A stretch of DNA of 56,333 nucleotides from JAYVJH01 sp043777595 (GTDB taxonomy: Bacteria > Bacteroidota > Bacteroidia > Cytophagales > Spirosomataceae): positions 1-56,333 of the forward strand of contig JAYWHT010000037.1 of NCBI GenBank assembly GCA_043777595.1, written 5' to 3'. This document shows positions 25,130 to 33,788 of the stretch, in pieces. How positions within the stretch are numbered: the first letter of the stretch is position 1; each line of letters starts with the position of its first letter. A model generated the notes under the pieces. That model was not told the DNA's origin and did no database searches. It saw nothing but the letters and a program-made list of their open reading frames with translations. A program made the translations under genes and the position numbers.

Positions 25130-26888
25130 CGAAGCCTTCGCTCAAAGCGAAGGCTTCGCTTCCAACAAAATACTCGAAAACCCCATCTTTGTAGCTCTGC
25201 TGGCTATCTTGTTTTTTATTCCCAACTTAGGTAATGTACACTTGTTTGACTGGGACGAAATCAATTTTGCAGAATCGGCCAGAGAAATGCTCCTAACTGG
25301 CAATTATCTACGAGTACAGATTGACTTTCAGCCATTTTGGGAAAAACCACCGCTCTTTATCTGGCTACAAGCCGCCTCAATGTCGGTTTTTGGTGTCAAT
25401 GAATTTGCTGCACGCTTTCCTAATGCCGTGGTGGGCGTGGTTACGTTGCTCACTTTTTTTTATATCGGCAAACGGCTCTTCAATGCTCGCTTCGGATTTT
25501 TGTGGGCTTTGGCTTATTTGGGTTCTTTTACGCCGCATTTGTATTTCAAATCTGGTATCATCGACCCACTTTTCAACTATTTTATGTTTTTGAGTGTCTG
25601 GTTTTTGTATCAATCTGTTTATAACTCTGGGTTCAAAGATAGTGAAGCAACTCAGCAACCCACATCATACATCACACATCATACATCAAAACTATGTCTT
25701 CTCGCTGGTCTCTTCGCAGGCTTGGCCGTCTGGACAAAAGGCCCCGTCGGCGTAGGTATTCCAACTATCGTGCTTGGTGTTGTATGGGCTTTTAATAGTT
25801 TTAAGCCTGTTATTACGCTCAAAAACTTATTGGTTTACAGCTTTACGGCTGGTATTATTAGTTTGGGTTGGGTTGCTTTGCTAATTTATGAAAGCTCGTG
25901 GCAGACTTTTCTTGACTTTGTGAGCTATCTCTATCGCCTCATGGCCACCTCCGAAGCCGACCATGGCGAGCCGATTTATTATCATTTTGTGGTAGTGTTA
26001 TTAGGTTGTTTTCCTATTTCGGTCATTGCTCTAAAAATAGTCGTTAGTCGTTGGTCGTTAGTCATGGGTAGTGGGTCTGTGAAGACACAGACCATGGAAC
26101 AGACACAGACCATGGAGCAGCAACAACTCATGACCAAATTTATGCTGGCCTTGTTCTGGACCGTGATGGTTGTTTTCTCGTTAATCAAAACCAAAATCGT
26201 TCACTATTCGTCTATGGCTTATTTTCCGTTGTCGTTTTTGGCGGCTTTGTATTTGTATCGCTGGCTCAAAGGTGAGTTTCAGTGGCCACGCTGGGCTACG
26301 GTTTTGTTGTTGCTTATTGGCTTTTTGATGTCGGCAGTCTTAACGGTCTATCCCTTGGTTTGTATGTATCCGTCCTATTTTGCGGCGTATATCAATGATG
26401 ATTTTGCCATGGCCAACCTCCAAGCACCCATCGAATGGGCTGGTTGGGAGTGGGCTATCGGAGTTGTTTATTTTGTAATAATTATCTGTATATCAATCGT
26501 TTGGAACAAAAGAAAGCTATTGGCCGTTAGAATATTATTTCTATCAACGGCGGCTTGTATGTGGGTTTATACTGCCGTAGTTGTTCCCAAAGTTGAGGGC
26601 TACTCGCAGCGAACGGTCATTGATTTTTATGAGTCCAAGCGAGGGCAAGATGTTTATGTAGCGGCCATTGGTTACAAAAGCTATGCACCTCTGTTTTATT
26701 TTCGGAAGCCACTCAACACACGCCCCGAAGCCAGTAATGAAAATTGGTTGATAAACGGCCCCGTGGACAAACCGACTTATTTGGTAACTCGCCTCGACCG
26801 TGCCAGCGACTACCGCTACAATGCTAATCTGGAGTTGATAAAAGAAGAAAATGGCTTTGTATTTTTTAGACGGAAGCCTGTTTTATAA
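25110..26888 (+). CDS. GT39/ArnT-like membrane glycosyltransferase carrying in-frame repeats
   Basis: 592 residues, about a dozen TM helices. The first periplasmic loop has the catalytic-type FDWDEINFAESAREML (Asp47, Asp49, Glu50) and EKPPLFIWLQA, characteristic of glycosyltransferases that take sugar from a polyprenyl-phosphate donor (PMT/ArnT class). Acceptor unknown. Three segments look foreign to the family: residues 7-17 are encoded by a perfect palindrome; about 181-194 (TSYITHHTSK) come from a CATCATACATCACACATC run; and about 310-337 contain a GTCATGGGT run plus a tandem 18-bp repeat giving TQTMEQ twice. All fall in the N-terminal tail or hydrophilic loops, so the enzyme may still work. 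No in-frame Met exists between residue 1 and the catalytic loop. Confidence 0.88.
   Translation: MKKGFFSEAFAQSEGFASNKILENPIFVALLAILFFIPNLGNVHLFDWDEINFAESAREMLLTGNYLRVQIDFQPFWEKPPLFIWLQAASMSVFGVNEFAARFPNAVVGVVTLLTFFYIGKRLFNARFGFLWALAYLGSFTPHLYFKSGIIDPLFNYFMFLSVWFLYQSVYNSGFKDSEATQQPTSYITHHTSKLCLLAGLFAGLAVWTKGPVGVGIPTIVLGVVWAFNSFKPVITLKNLLVYSFTAGIISLGWVALLIYESSWQTFLDFVSYLYRLMATSEADHGEPIYYHFVVVLLGCFPISVIALKIVVSRWSLVMGSGSVKTQTMEQTQTMEQQQLMTKFMLALFWTVMVVFSLIKTKIVHYSSMAYFPLSFLAALYLYRWLKGEFQWPRWATVLLLLIGFLMSAVLTVYPLVCMYPSYFAAYINDDFAMANLQAPIEWAGWEWAIGVVYFVIIICISIVWNKRKLLAVRILFLSTAACMWVYTAVVVPKVEGYSQRTVIDFYESKRGQDVYVAAIGYKSYAPLFYFRKPLNTRPEASNENWLINGPVDKPTYLVTRLDRASDYRYNANLELIKEENGFVFFRRKPVL
25128..25160. 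repeat. Palindromic element inside a coding sequence
   Basis: 15-bp perfect stem (25128-25142 with 25146-25160) and a 3-nt loop, starting within the stop codon of the PAP2 gene and lying in frame near the start of the glycosyltransferase gene. The central 27 bp match the reverse complement of the intergenic palindrome at 10577-10603 in 26 positions. Confidence 0.8.
26036..26119 (+). repeat. GTCATGGGT-type run plus 18-bp tandem repeat within a gene
   Basis: TAGTCGTTAGTCGTTGGTCG-like sequence runs to GTCATGGGTAG (26038-26070). Next is an 8-bp hairpin (26074-26081 with 26086-26093, loop AAGA), then two 18-bp units (26084-26101, 26102-26119) that differ at one base. The hairpin sequence GTGAAGACACAGACC recurs in altered form, inverted, near 30859-30877. 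Confidence 0.7.
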
Positions 26889-26936
26889 GTAGTTTTTGAG
26901 TAAAATTGTATTCTAATTTCAAAACTTAGTACTACA

Positions 26937-28388
26937 ATGACAGCATTTGAAGAAATAGAACAAGCCACGCACGACCAACTGAGCCGTAGGTCGTTTTTGT
27001 CGCAAGCCAGTTTGGGATTGGGTGCGGCGGCCTTATCGTCTATCATCAACCCAGATACAGCGCAGGCGGCCAATGACCACGTACTGGGTAAGCCACATTT
27101 TGCGCCCAAAGTCAAGCGGGTTATTTACTTACATCAAAGCGGTGCGCCGTCGCAATTAGACTTGTTTGACTACAAACCGATGCTCGAAAAAATGTGGGGG
27201 CAAGACCTCCCCGAGTCTGTTCGTAAAGGCCAACGACTAACAGGTATGACCTCGGGGCAAAGTAGTTTTCCGTTGGCGGCCTCCAAGTTCAAGTTTCAGC
27301 AACACGGCCAGAGCCAAATGTGGTTGAGCGAGATTTTACCATATATTTCTAAAATAACCAACGAATCGACTTTTATACGGTCGATGCACACCGAAGCCAT
27401 CAACCACGACCCCGCCATTACGTTTTTTCAGACAGGTAGCCAGCAAGGCGGGCGGCCTTCGTTTGGGTCGTGGGTGAGTTATGGTTTAGGCTCTGACAAT
27501 CAAAATCTACCGAGTTTTGTGGTGCTACTCTCCAAAGGTAGAGGTGGCGACCAGCCACTTTATGCCAAACTCTGGAGTAATGGTTTCTTGCCTTCTACCA
27601 ATCAAGGAGTAGTGTTTCGGTCGGGGCCAGATCCTGTTTTTTATTTGGCCAATCCACCTGGTATAGACAAAACCAGCCGCCGCCGAATGTTGGACTATTT
27701 GGCCAAAATGCACCAAGACCAGTTTAAGCAAGTGCTTGACCCTGAAATAAATAGCCGCATGGCGCAATACGAAATGGCATACAGAATGCAAACAGCCGTA
27801 CCCGAAACATTGGATATTTCAAAAGAACCCAATTCTGTTTTTGAAATGTACGGCCCAGATTCTCGAAAACCAGGTACGTTTGCCGCTAATTGCTTATTGG
27901 CCCGAAAATTAGCCGAAAAAGGTGTTAAGTTTATCCAACTATACCACCAAGGTTGGGACCAGCACGGCAATTTGCCACAAGACATACAGACCATGACCAA
28001 GTCGGTAGATCAACCTTCAGCGGCATTGATTTTGGACTTGAAACAGCGTGGACTATTGGACGACACGCTCGTGATTTGGGGTGGAGAGTTTGGTCGAGGG
28101 GCGTACTCACAAGGCAAACTCACCCGAGACGATTATGGTCGAGACCATCACCCACGTAGTTTTACGATTTTTATGGCTGGTGCAGGTGTCAAAAAAGGGT
28201 TTGTGTTGGGGCAAACCGACGACTTTGGTTATAATGTAGTCAAAGATCCAGTTCATGTGCATGACTTTCAGGCTACGGTCATGCACTTACTTGGCCTCGA
28301 CCACGAGCAGCTTACTTTCAAGTTCCAGGGTCGCCGCTATCGGCTTACTGACGTTCATGGCAAGGTCGTGAAGTCGGTGCTGGTTTGA
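26937..28388 (+). CDS. DUF1501 family protein with twin-arginine signal
   Basis: 483 residues. The N-terminus has an Arg-Arg pair (LSRRSFLSQ, Arg17-Arg18), a hydrophobic stretch and AQA at 42-44, so Tat export is likely. The rest is a DUF1501 domain of the alkaline-phosphatase/sulfatase-like superfamily: HQSGAPSQLDLFDYKP, HTEAINHDPAITFFQTG, HQGWDQHGN, WGGEFGRGAY and DHHPRSFTIFMAGAGVK. In many Planctomycetes and Bacteroidota such genes pair with a DUF1553/DUF1549 cytochrome-containing partner, which is absent here. Enzymatic activity unproven. It starts 48 bp after the glycosyltransferase. Confidence 0.9.
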   Translation: MTAFEEIEQATHDQLSRRSFLSQASLGLGAAALSSIINPDTAQAANDHVLGKPHFAPKVKRVIYLHQSGAPSQLDLFDYKPMLEKMWGQDLPESVRKGQRLTGMTSGQSSFPLAASKFKFQQHGQSQMWLSEILPYISKITNESTFIRSMHTEAINHDPAITFFQTGSQQGGRPSFGSWVSYGLGSDNQNLPSFVVLLSKGRGGDQPLYAKLWSNGFLPSTNQGVVFRSGPDPVFYLANPPGIDKTSRRRMLDYLAKMHQDQFKQVLDPEINSRMAQYEMAYRMQTAVPETLDISKEPNSVFEMYGPDSRKPGTFAANCLLARKLAEKGVKFIQLYHQGWDQHGNLPQDIQTMTKSVDQPSAALILDLKQRGLLDDTLVIWGGEFGRGAYSQGKLTRDDYGRDHHPRSFTIFMAGAGVKKGFVLGQTDDFGYNVVKDPVHVHDFQATVMHLLGLDHEQLTFKFQGRRYRLTDVHGKVVKSVLV

Positions 28389-28515
28389 GATTTGGCAACT
28401 TTCAAAAAAATGCTAAATCTGACATTCATTTAGCAAACGGTTAGTATAAAATAAATGTAAGTGAGTACGGGAATTAAATATAAACTTGTGTAATTTTACA
28501 GATAAATATAAGGCT

Positions 28516-29511
28516 ATGAAAAGTAATAACTATTTGCTTATCAGTTTATTAGGCTTGATTTTAGGTTGTGGTAAATTAGAAAAAATAAACCCCACTATTC
28601 AAACCTACCCAGAGCTTGGAACTCGCACAAAAATACCCGCACAAGACAGTAGCTATGTGTTAGTGCCTGATGTTAATTTTGAAAATAAACTAATCGAACT
28701 CAAAATTGACGACAAACAAGATGGAAAACTACTCAAACTAAATGCCAAGAACGTTACTCGGTTAGAGCTGAGAGGGTTAGGTATTACCACTTTGCAAGGT
28801 ATCGAAGCCTTTGAAAATATAGAATATTTGTTTGCAGATTATAATTATTTGGCCGAAGTAGATTTATCAAAAAATCTTAGATTAGAACATTTGTATCTTT
28901 CTGATAATCAATTAACGACTATTGATGTAAGTAAAAATAAAATTTTGGGCGCATTGGGACTGTATAACAACAAACTAACGAGTTTGGACGTGAGCAAAAA
29001 TGACCACTTATATTATTTAGAATGTAGCGAAAATCAACTCACTTCACTCATTCTTGGCCAGCAAAATGAACTGTTGCAACTTGAGGCTGTCAAGAATAAA
29101 TTAAAAGAAATAGACCTCAACAAAGCCCCTAATCTGAGAATGTTAAATATTTATAAAAATCAACTTCAATCAATAGATGTGAGCAATAATCGAGAACTGT
29201 ACTATTTGTACGTGTCAGACAACCAACTAAAAGAATTGTCTGTCGAAAACAACATAAAATTGGAGCGTTTTGGATTTAGCAATAACCAGATTGAAAAAAT
29301 AAACGTTAGTAACAATACACTACTTGCTGATTTTGTGGTAGAGGGCAATAAACTAAAATATTTGGACGTAAGAAAAAACCCAAACTTGGTTTATTTTTGG
29401 TGTGATGCTAATACAATACAAACGATTTGTGTAAGTAGTATGTCTCAAATAAAACCTACTTGGAAAAAAGACCCAACGGCAAACTACGAACTCTGTGAGC
29501 AGTCCATTTAG
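28516..29511 (+). CDS. Leucine-rich-repeat lipoprotein
   Basis: 331 residues from the ATG at 28516; the longer frame is not a signal peptide. The N-terminus ends LILGC, so Cys18 is the likely lipid anchor. After a short linker, about ten 21-residue leucine-rich repeats of the type LxxLYLSDNQLTTIDVSKN follow (about residues 75-310), as in bacteroidetal internalin-like proteins. A surface or periplasmic ligand-binding scaffold is expected; ligand unknown. Confidence 0.85.
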   Translation: MKSNNYLLISLLGLILGCGKLEKINPTIQTYPELGTRTKIPAQDSSYVLVPDVNFENKLIELKIDDKQDGKLLKLNAKNVTRLELRGLGITTLQGIEAFENIEYLFADYNYLAEVDLSKNLRLEHLYLSDNQLTTIDVSKNKILGALGLYNNKLTSLDVSKNDHLYYLECSENQLTSLILGQQNELLQLEAVKNKLKEIDLNKAPNLRMLNIYKNQLQSIDVSNNRELYYLYVSDNQLKELSVENNIKLERFGFSNNQIEKINVSNNTLLADFVVEGNKLKYLDVRKNPNLVYFWCDANTIQTICVSSMSQIKPTWKKDPTANYELCEQSI

Positions 29512-29725
29512 AATAAAATACATAAAGGTTTGTACAGGCAAAGTAGAGTACTCAGCAATGACCTCACAGTTTTTTGTGGCCTATGTCTTTGCAAGACAGA
29601 ACTTTGCGTAGGTATGTGCGGGTACACAGCACGAAACAAATTATATATTATTTTCGGTCGTATCTGAGCAAACTTTTATTGGCAACCGTTGTGGACACTG
29701 CTAACTGGAAACGGACGAGCATTGA

Positions 29726-30047
29726 ACAAATATTTTTGACGATAAGTGTAGTATCGTAATATTTAATGATGCCAACACAAAATCTAAATCGGACATAGAC
29801 AAAAAATACGTGCTTGACCTTTGACTTTCTGGTGGACGGCTACCTGATGACTTTAAGATTGCCGTTGCGTATTGCTAAAAGCAAAATATCAATGGCGTAG
29901 ATTATTTTTCAAAGCTAAATATTCAATTCATAGAAAGTATGTTGCATTGGCTTTGAGCGCGATAAGCCAAACAATATCATTTGGCGCACTGCGTTTGACG
30001 AAAAAGTTGTTAAAAAAAAATTTTGCTACTCCCTCCCGAATGTGTGA
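29726..30047 (+). pseudogene. Decayed coding remnant with internal stops and a frameshift
   Basis: A protein-like reading (NIFDDKCSIVIFNDANTK, then LSGGRLPDDFKIAVAYC, then KQNINGVDYFSKLNIQF) is interrupted by stop codons at 29822, 29876 and 29954. It continues in the +1 frame as ERDKPNNIIWRTAFDEKV to a stop at 30045. The phrases look like real protein, but I do not recognise the family. A 61-codon frame at 29574-29759 just upstream may be part of the same remnant. The gap from 29512 to 30149 holds nothing else clear. Confidence 0.5.
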
Positions 30048-30149
30048 ATGATGCAACTCTTATTGTTAATTGTGTAAGGTTTGAGGCATCGACAGGTATA
30101 ACCTTTGTGTTGTCGTAACAATTCAGTTACAACATAAATCTATATCATT

Positions 30150-30479
30150 ATGGAAAATAAAAAAAATCAAAGCTGTATTGATGCTTGCATAGCATGTGCA
30201 GATGCATGTAAAACTTGTTCAACGAAAAACAAAGGCATGGCAGGAATGGAAAATTCCGTAAAACTTTGCACGGCTTGTGCCGATGCTTGCCACGCTTTAG
30301 TTGCTGCAAGTAAAACCAGTGCAAACCTTGATGCTCTTTGCAAAAAATGCGAAGACGCTTGTAATGCTTGTGCAACTGAATGTGCAAAACATTCTGACAT
30401 GAAACATTGCAAAGCATGTGCTGATGCTTGTCGCAAATGTGCAACTGAATGTAAAGCAATGCTTGCGGTAGCAGCATGA
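30150..30479 (+). CDS. Cys-rich four-helix-bundle copper-storage-like protein (DUF326/Csp)
   Basis: 109 residues with 18 Cys, mostly as CxxxC and CxxC spaced along helices (CIDACIACADACKTC, CTACADAC, CKKCEDACNACATEC, CKACADACRKCATEC). This is the pattern of Csp proteins, whose four-helix bundles hold many Cu(I) ions in the core. There is no signal peptide, so it is cytosolic like Csp3. It stands alone between two decayed genes and has its own terminator. A TTTG (30080-30083) and TAACCTTTG (30099-30107) upstream form a weak promoter candidate with a spacer too short for the consensus. Confidence 0.9.
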   Translation: MENKKNQSCIDACIACADACKTCSTKNKGMAGMENSVKLCTACADACHALVAASKTSANLDALCKKCEDACNACATECAKHSDMKHCKACADACRKCATECKAMLAVAA

Positions 30480-30541
30480 TTAAGTCGCAATCACTCTTGT
30501 AAGGAGTGTAGATTTTTATTTTCTGCAAGAGATAAATTTGT

Positions 30542-30576
30542 GCTTGTAGGTGCTAACGCATCTGCAAGCATTTTTT
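30542..30576 (+). terminator. Intrinsic terminator of the copper-storage gene
   Basis: A 12-bp stem with two G-U pairs (30542-30553 with 30558-30569) and a TAAC loop, followed by A and six T. Confidence 0.85.
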
Positions 30577-30966
30577 ATTTTGGGACTCACAACATTTGAC
30601 ACGTGCGAACAATGAATGTAAATGGCCTTTAATTATTTTCGTAATGAAACTGACCGACACTGTTTCGTGGCGATAGTAGGGTAGCCGAGCCGACAACATA
30701 AGATTAAAAGTAATTCCAAAAAAGGGGCATTGACCGTTAAACGAACAGTTGTGATTGCAGACACAGTCGTGTTTCTAATCTCCCTTTTTTAAAACTTCTT
30801 TAATCCCTTCTTCGTTATCAGAAACCGCATTGATACTTTACGATTTTGAAAGTGTTTTCCACGGCCTGTGTCTTCACGGGATATGGATCAAGTATGTAAG
30901 GACATAGACCTCAGAAGAGCATCAGAGATACTAAATATTTATAGAAAAAAGGATAAAAAACGAGTT

Positions 30967-31167
30967 TTTAAAGGTGCGTATTGGTTTTCTATAAATATGA
31001 AGCTACGCTTTTCTGCTGGTATCAATAATATTTTTGATGTCCCAAACACCTATCTTTTTGGTTCTGCCGACAACTTTCGTCAAGTGCAAACCATCAATCG
31101 ATTGTCTTGTTTGTTTACGGCTGGCATAACTTTCTATATTGAGAAATGGCAAAAACCAAAATTATGA
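30967..31167 (+). pseudogene. C-terminal fragment of a TonB-dependent receptor-type outer-membrane protein
   Basis: The open frame that begins at a GTG (30868) ends in about 66 residues matching the last strands of TonB-dependent receptors: INMKLRFSAGINNIFDVPN, then LFTAGITFYIEKW. The preceding 33 residues do not fit, and no barrel, plug or signal peptide exists, so this is a remnant. The 638 bp from 30580 to 31217 otherwise hold only AT-rich and repeat-like sequence. Confidence 0.62.
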
Positions 31168-31217
31168 GTAGTTTTGCCGTCCTTTTTAGATATATTATAC
31201 CTACACTTTATCACTTA

Positions 31218-31925
31218 ATGAAATCTATTGACGTTTGTCTGACTCCCGAATTATTGCATTTACACAAAATCGAACACAGTATTGTTGTTGTTACCGATAT
31301 TTTTAGGGCTACCTCGTGCATGGTAACAGGGCTGGCGCACGGCATTGGGAGTATTTTGCCAGTGGCTACTATTGACGAGTGTATGGCTTTGCAGCGGCGG
31401 GGTTATATAGCGGCTGCCGAGCGAGATGCTCAAAAAGTAGAAGGCTTCGAACTCGACAATTCACCATTTAGCTACATGGCCGACAATCTGAGAGGAGCGA
31501 AAATCGCTATGACCACCACTAACGGTACTCTGTCTATTGCCAAGGCCAAGACAAACGCCATCAAGGTAATAATAGGGGCTTTTTTGAATTTAGGTGCGAT
31601 AACCAACTATCTAAAAAACCAACAGTACGATGTTCTCGTGCTTTGTGCGGGCTGGAAAGGTCGCCCAAATTTGGAAGACACACTTTTTGCGGGGGCATTA
31701 GTAGCCTCACTGTCAGACGAGTATATAATTGGCGAAGACCCGGCCTTGATGGCCATGCGACTGTATGAACAAGCCCAAGACGATATGATGGCTTTTGTCA
31801 AAGACTCGTCGCACGTGAGGCGGTTGCAGCGGCTGGGTATTCAGAAAGACATTGCGTATTGCCTTCAAAAAAATATATACAATAACGTACCAATATTGCG
31901 AGGTAGTGAGTTGGTCAATATTTGA
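31218..31925 (+). CDS. comB: 2-phosphosulfolactate phosphatase (ComB) family
   Basis: 235 residues from the ATG at 31218; the frame opens 24 codons earlier within the decayed receptor fragment. ComB signatures: VVTDIFRATSCMVTGLAHG (about 23-41), ERDAQKVEGF, MTTTNGTLSI and VLCAGWKGRPNLEDTLFAG. The Mg-dependent enzyme dephosphorylates 2-phosphosulfolactate to sulfolactate. In methanogens this serves coenzyme M; in bacteria it may feed sulfolactate or cysteate pools. In Cytophagales, cysteate is the precursor of sulfonolipids (capnine type), a link I only infer; no comA, comC or capnine gene is nearby. Confidence 0.87.
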   Translation: MKSIDVCLTPELLHLHKIEHSIVVVTDIFRATSCMVTGLAHGIGSILPVATIDECMALQRRGYIAAAERDAQKVEGFELDNSPFSYMADNLRGAKIAMTTTNGTLSIAKAKTNAIKVIIGAFLNLGAITNYLKNQQYDVLVLCAGWKGRPNLEDTLFAGALVASLSDEYIIGEDPALMAMRLYEQAQDDMMAFVKDSSHVRRLQRLGIQKDIAYCLQKNIYNNVPILRGSELVNI

Positions 31926-31940
31926 TTTATAAAATATCGC

Positions 31941-32720
31941 CTATACTCGCATCATCAAGATACTGGTTCCGCCAATGTGTTTAATTTCGGTAAATCTGTC
32001 ATCATTTTTATACAAACCGTTGATGGCTTCTCTAACGCCCTCCCAGTTTGTGTAGTCGTGCCAGAGTATAATACCACCTTTTTTGACAACTTTCAAGGCT
32101 TTTTCGGTATCGTTCAGCACATAGTCGTAAGCGTGCGAGCCGTCTATAAACATCAGGTCTATGCTGTTGTAGTAGGGCGAAAAATCAAAGGTAGCCGAAT
32201 CGCCAAATAGTTGCTGTATTTGTTGAGCGGCCGCTTTTCCGATAAATCTCTCGCCAGACACCTGCTTGTCTATGTACGCAATCTCACCTGCCTCGACCTT
32301 TGATTTGACATCGTCCAAGCCACTTGCGGGCAAGTCCAATGTATAAACTTTTGACTGTGGCGCATTGAGGGCCATATTGAGCGTTGTACGACCTTGAAAA
32401 GTGCCTATTTCAAAAACGTTTTTAGGTTTATACTTTGCCACAATCTGGCATATTGCTTTGAGTTCAAACTCGGTAATATGCCCATATCCACACTCATCTA
32501 CACCGTCATAAATACACTCGTCTTTGCCGTTTATTTCAAGAATATCTGTTTTGGGAACGATGTATGGGTCTGTTGGAAACAAAACAGCGTCAGATTTTGG
32601 AGAATATAGCGCATATATTTCATTTAGCTTTGTGCGTTTTTGAGAATCAAAAGGAGACAGTAAGAGTGTGGCTACAACTCGTTTGAGTGTTCCTAAATAA
32701 AGTGTCAAAAAATTGGACAT
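31941..32720 (-). CDS. Class I SAM-dependent methyltransferase (Methyltransf_24 type)
   Basis: 259 residues from the ATG at 32720. The AdoMet-binding motif I is FEIGTFQGRTTLNMAL, followed by VYTLDLPASG. The LMFIDGSHAYDYV and GGIILWHDY segments are typical of the CmcI/Methyltransf_24 class, often found with glycan or O-methylation functions. The first 30 residues contain a hydrophobic stretch that may be a membrane-associating segment. Convergent with comB with 15 bp between stops. The 298 bp between its start and the DinB-like gene hold no supported feature. Confidence 0.8.
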   Translation of the reverse strand: MSNFLTLYLGTLKRVVATLLLSPFDSQKRTKLNEIYALYSPKSDAVLFPTDPYIVPKTDILEINGKDECIYDGVDECGYGHITEFELKAICQIVAKYKPKNVFEIGTFQGRTTLNMALNAPQSKVYTLDLPASGLDDVKSKVEAGEIAYIDKQVSGERFIGKAAAQQIQQLFGDSATFDFSPYYNSIDLMFIDGSHAYDYVLNDTEKALKVVKKGGIILWHDYTNWEGVREAINGLYKNDDRFTEIKHIGGTSILMMRV

Positions 32721-33018
32721 AATACAACAGAATTTTTGGTTTGATTGCAAATTTAGTAAAAATTACGTTATTCTTGGTGTTCGCTTCGTAGTAACTTTCA
32801 AGGACTATCGTAATTTCTAATATGTCTTGCCATTCTTTAAATATTTTTAATTAATCAATGCCTCTAACCTTTCCAAGTACCACCATAGCGGTAGTTAGGT
32901 TGTTTTCTGATGCTATTGCAGCAAGTCTCACAAACAAAAATCCACGTTTTTCCCTTTGCTATCTGTACTCGAAACAAGGTAGTTGCCTCAATTTTACAGA
33001 GTTCACAAATCTTAGTTT

Positions 33019-33549
33019 TCACAATTTTATTGCTTTAAAAATAGGTAGTTTTCTTATTTCTTCGTTCATAAATTGAGTTTCGATATAGGCAGATTTAATA
33101 AGCCCAATTTGTCCACCATGATAAATATCGTGGTAGATTATGCCCTCAAACAAATAGCGAAAAGTGTAGGGTTTGTTTGGTACGTCTTTGTCTAAATCGT
33201 CATCTGAAAAAGCCCCGAGTTTATTTATAATATACGCTTGATTGTCGATAAGTTGAGATAATAATTCTTGCCAAATTATTTCACTTTCAGGTACTTCTGG
33301 AAAGTCGGCCATAGAGTCGATGTCAATATCGAAGTCGTAATTGTTGTCTAATATTTCTATCACAAATTGCCGCCAAACCAAGATATGAGCCAACAATTCT
33401 GCAATATTATGTTTACGTTCAAGAGGGCGATAAAAAGCCGTTTTTGTATCTACATTTGCCAGCAAATCTTTGAGCGAATTGCCATGCCAAGGCATTCCTT
33501 CAAAGGTTTCTGTCAGATTATCAATGATACGGTTTACTTGAAAATTCAT
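33019..33549 (-). CDS. DinB/DfsB-like four-helix metal-binding protein
   Basis: 176 residues from the ATG at 33549. The DinB-like superfamily is recognised by the metal-ligand histidines in AELLAHILVWR (helix 2) and YHDIYHGGQIGLIK (helix 4), and the conserved PWHGNSLKDLL beginning. Members include thiol S-transferases using bacillithiol or mycothiol. This genome encodes bshB1, so a bacillithiol-S-transferase role is possible but unproven. Confidence 0.83.
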   Translation of the reverse strand: MNFQVNRIIDNLTETFEGMPWHGNSLKDLLANVDTKTAFYRPLERKHNIAELLAHILVWRQFVIEILDNNYDFDIDIDSMADFPEVPESEIIWQELLSQLIDNQAYIINKLGAFSDDDLDKDVPNKPYTFRYLFEGIIYHDIYHGGQIGLIKSAYIETQFMNEEIRKLPIFKAIKL

Positions 33550-33788
33550 TTTGTTTAAAATTCGTTTGTTTAATCGCAAATACCGAGCAATCTACACCGC
33601 CCCAAACTTCGTGGCAGTAATAGGGCTTTCAAATCAAAGTTGTCTTGTATTACTTTTGAAAATAGGGCTGCAAAATGGTAAATTTTCGTGGTTTTTCAAT
33701 GCAAATCAGTACTTGGTAGCATCGACAGTAATTGGTATTTGCAAACTATCGAGTGGAAATATCCGACAGTACGAGGAAAAGTTTTATT

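Noticed and set aside
28411..28435. Hairpin after the DUF1501 gene as a terminator
   Set aside because: 8-bp stem without a T-run on the + strand; the A-run lies on the wrong side for the upstream gene.
29574..29759. 61-codon frame downstream of the LRR lipoprotein
   Set aside because: No recognisable domain, lies beside a clearly broken reading frame; kept only as possible part of the pseudogene.
32858..33076. 72-codon frame in the methyltransferase/DinB gap
   Set aside because: Overlaps the DinB-like coding end on the other strand and has no motif; the gap shows no supported gene.
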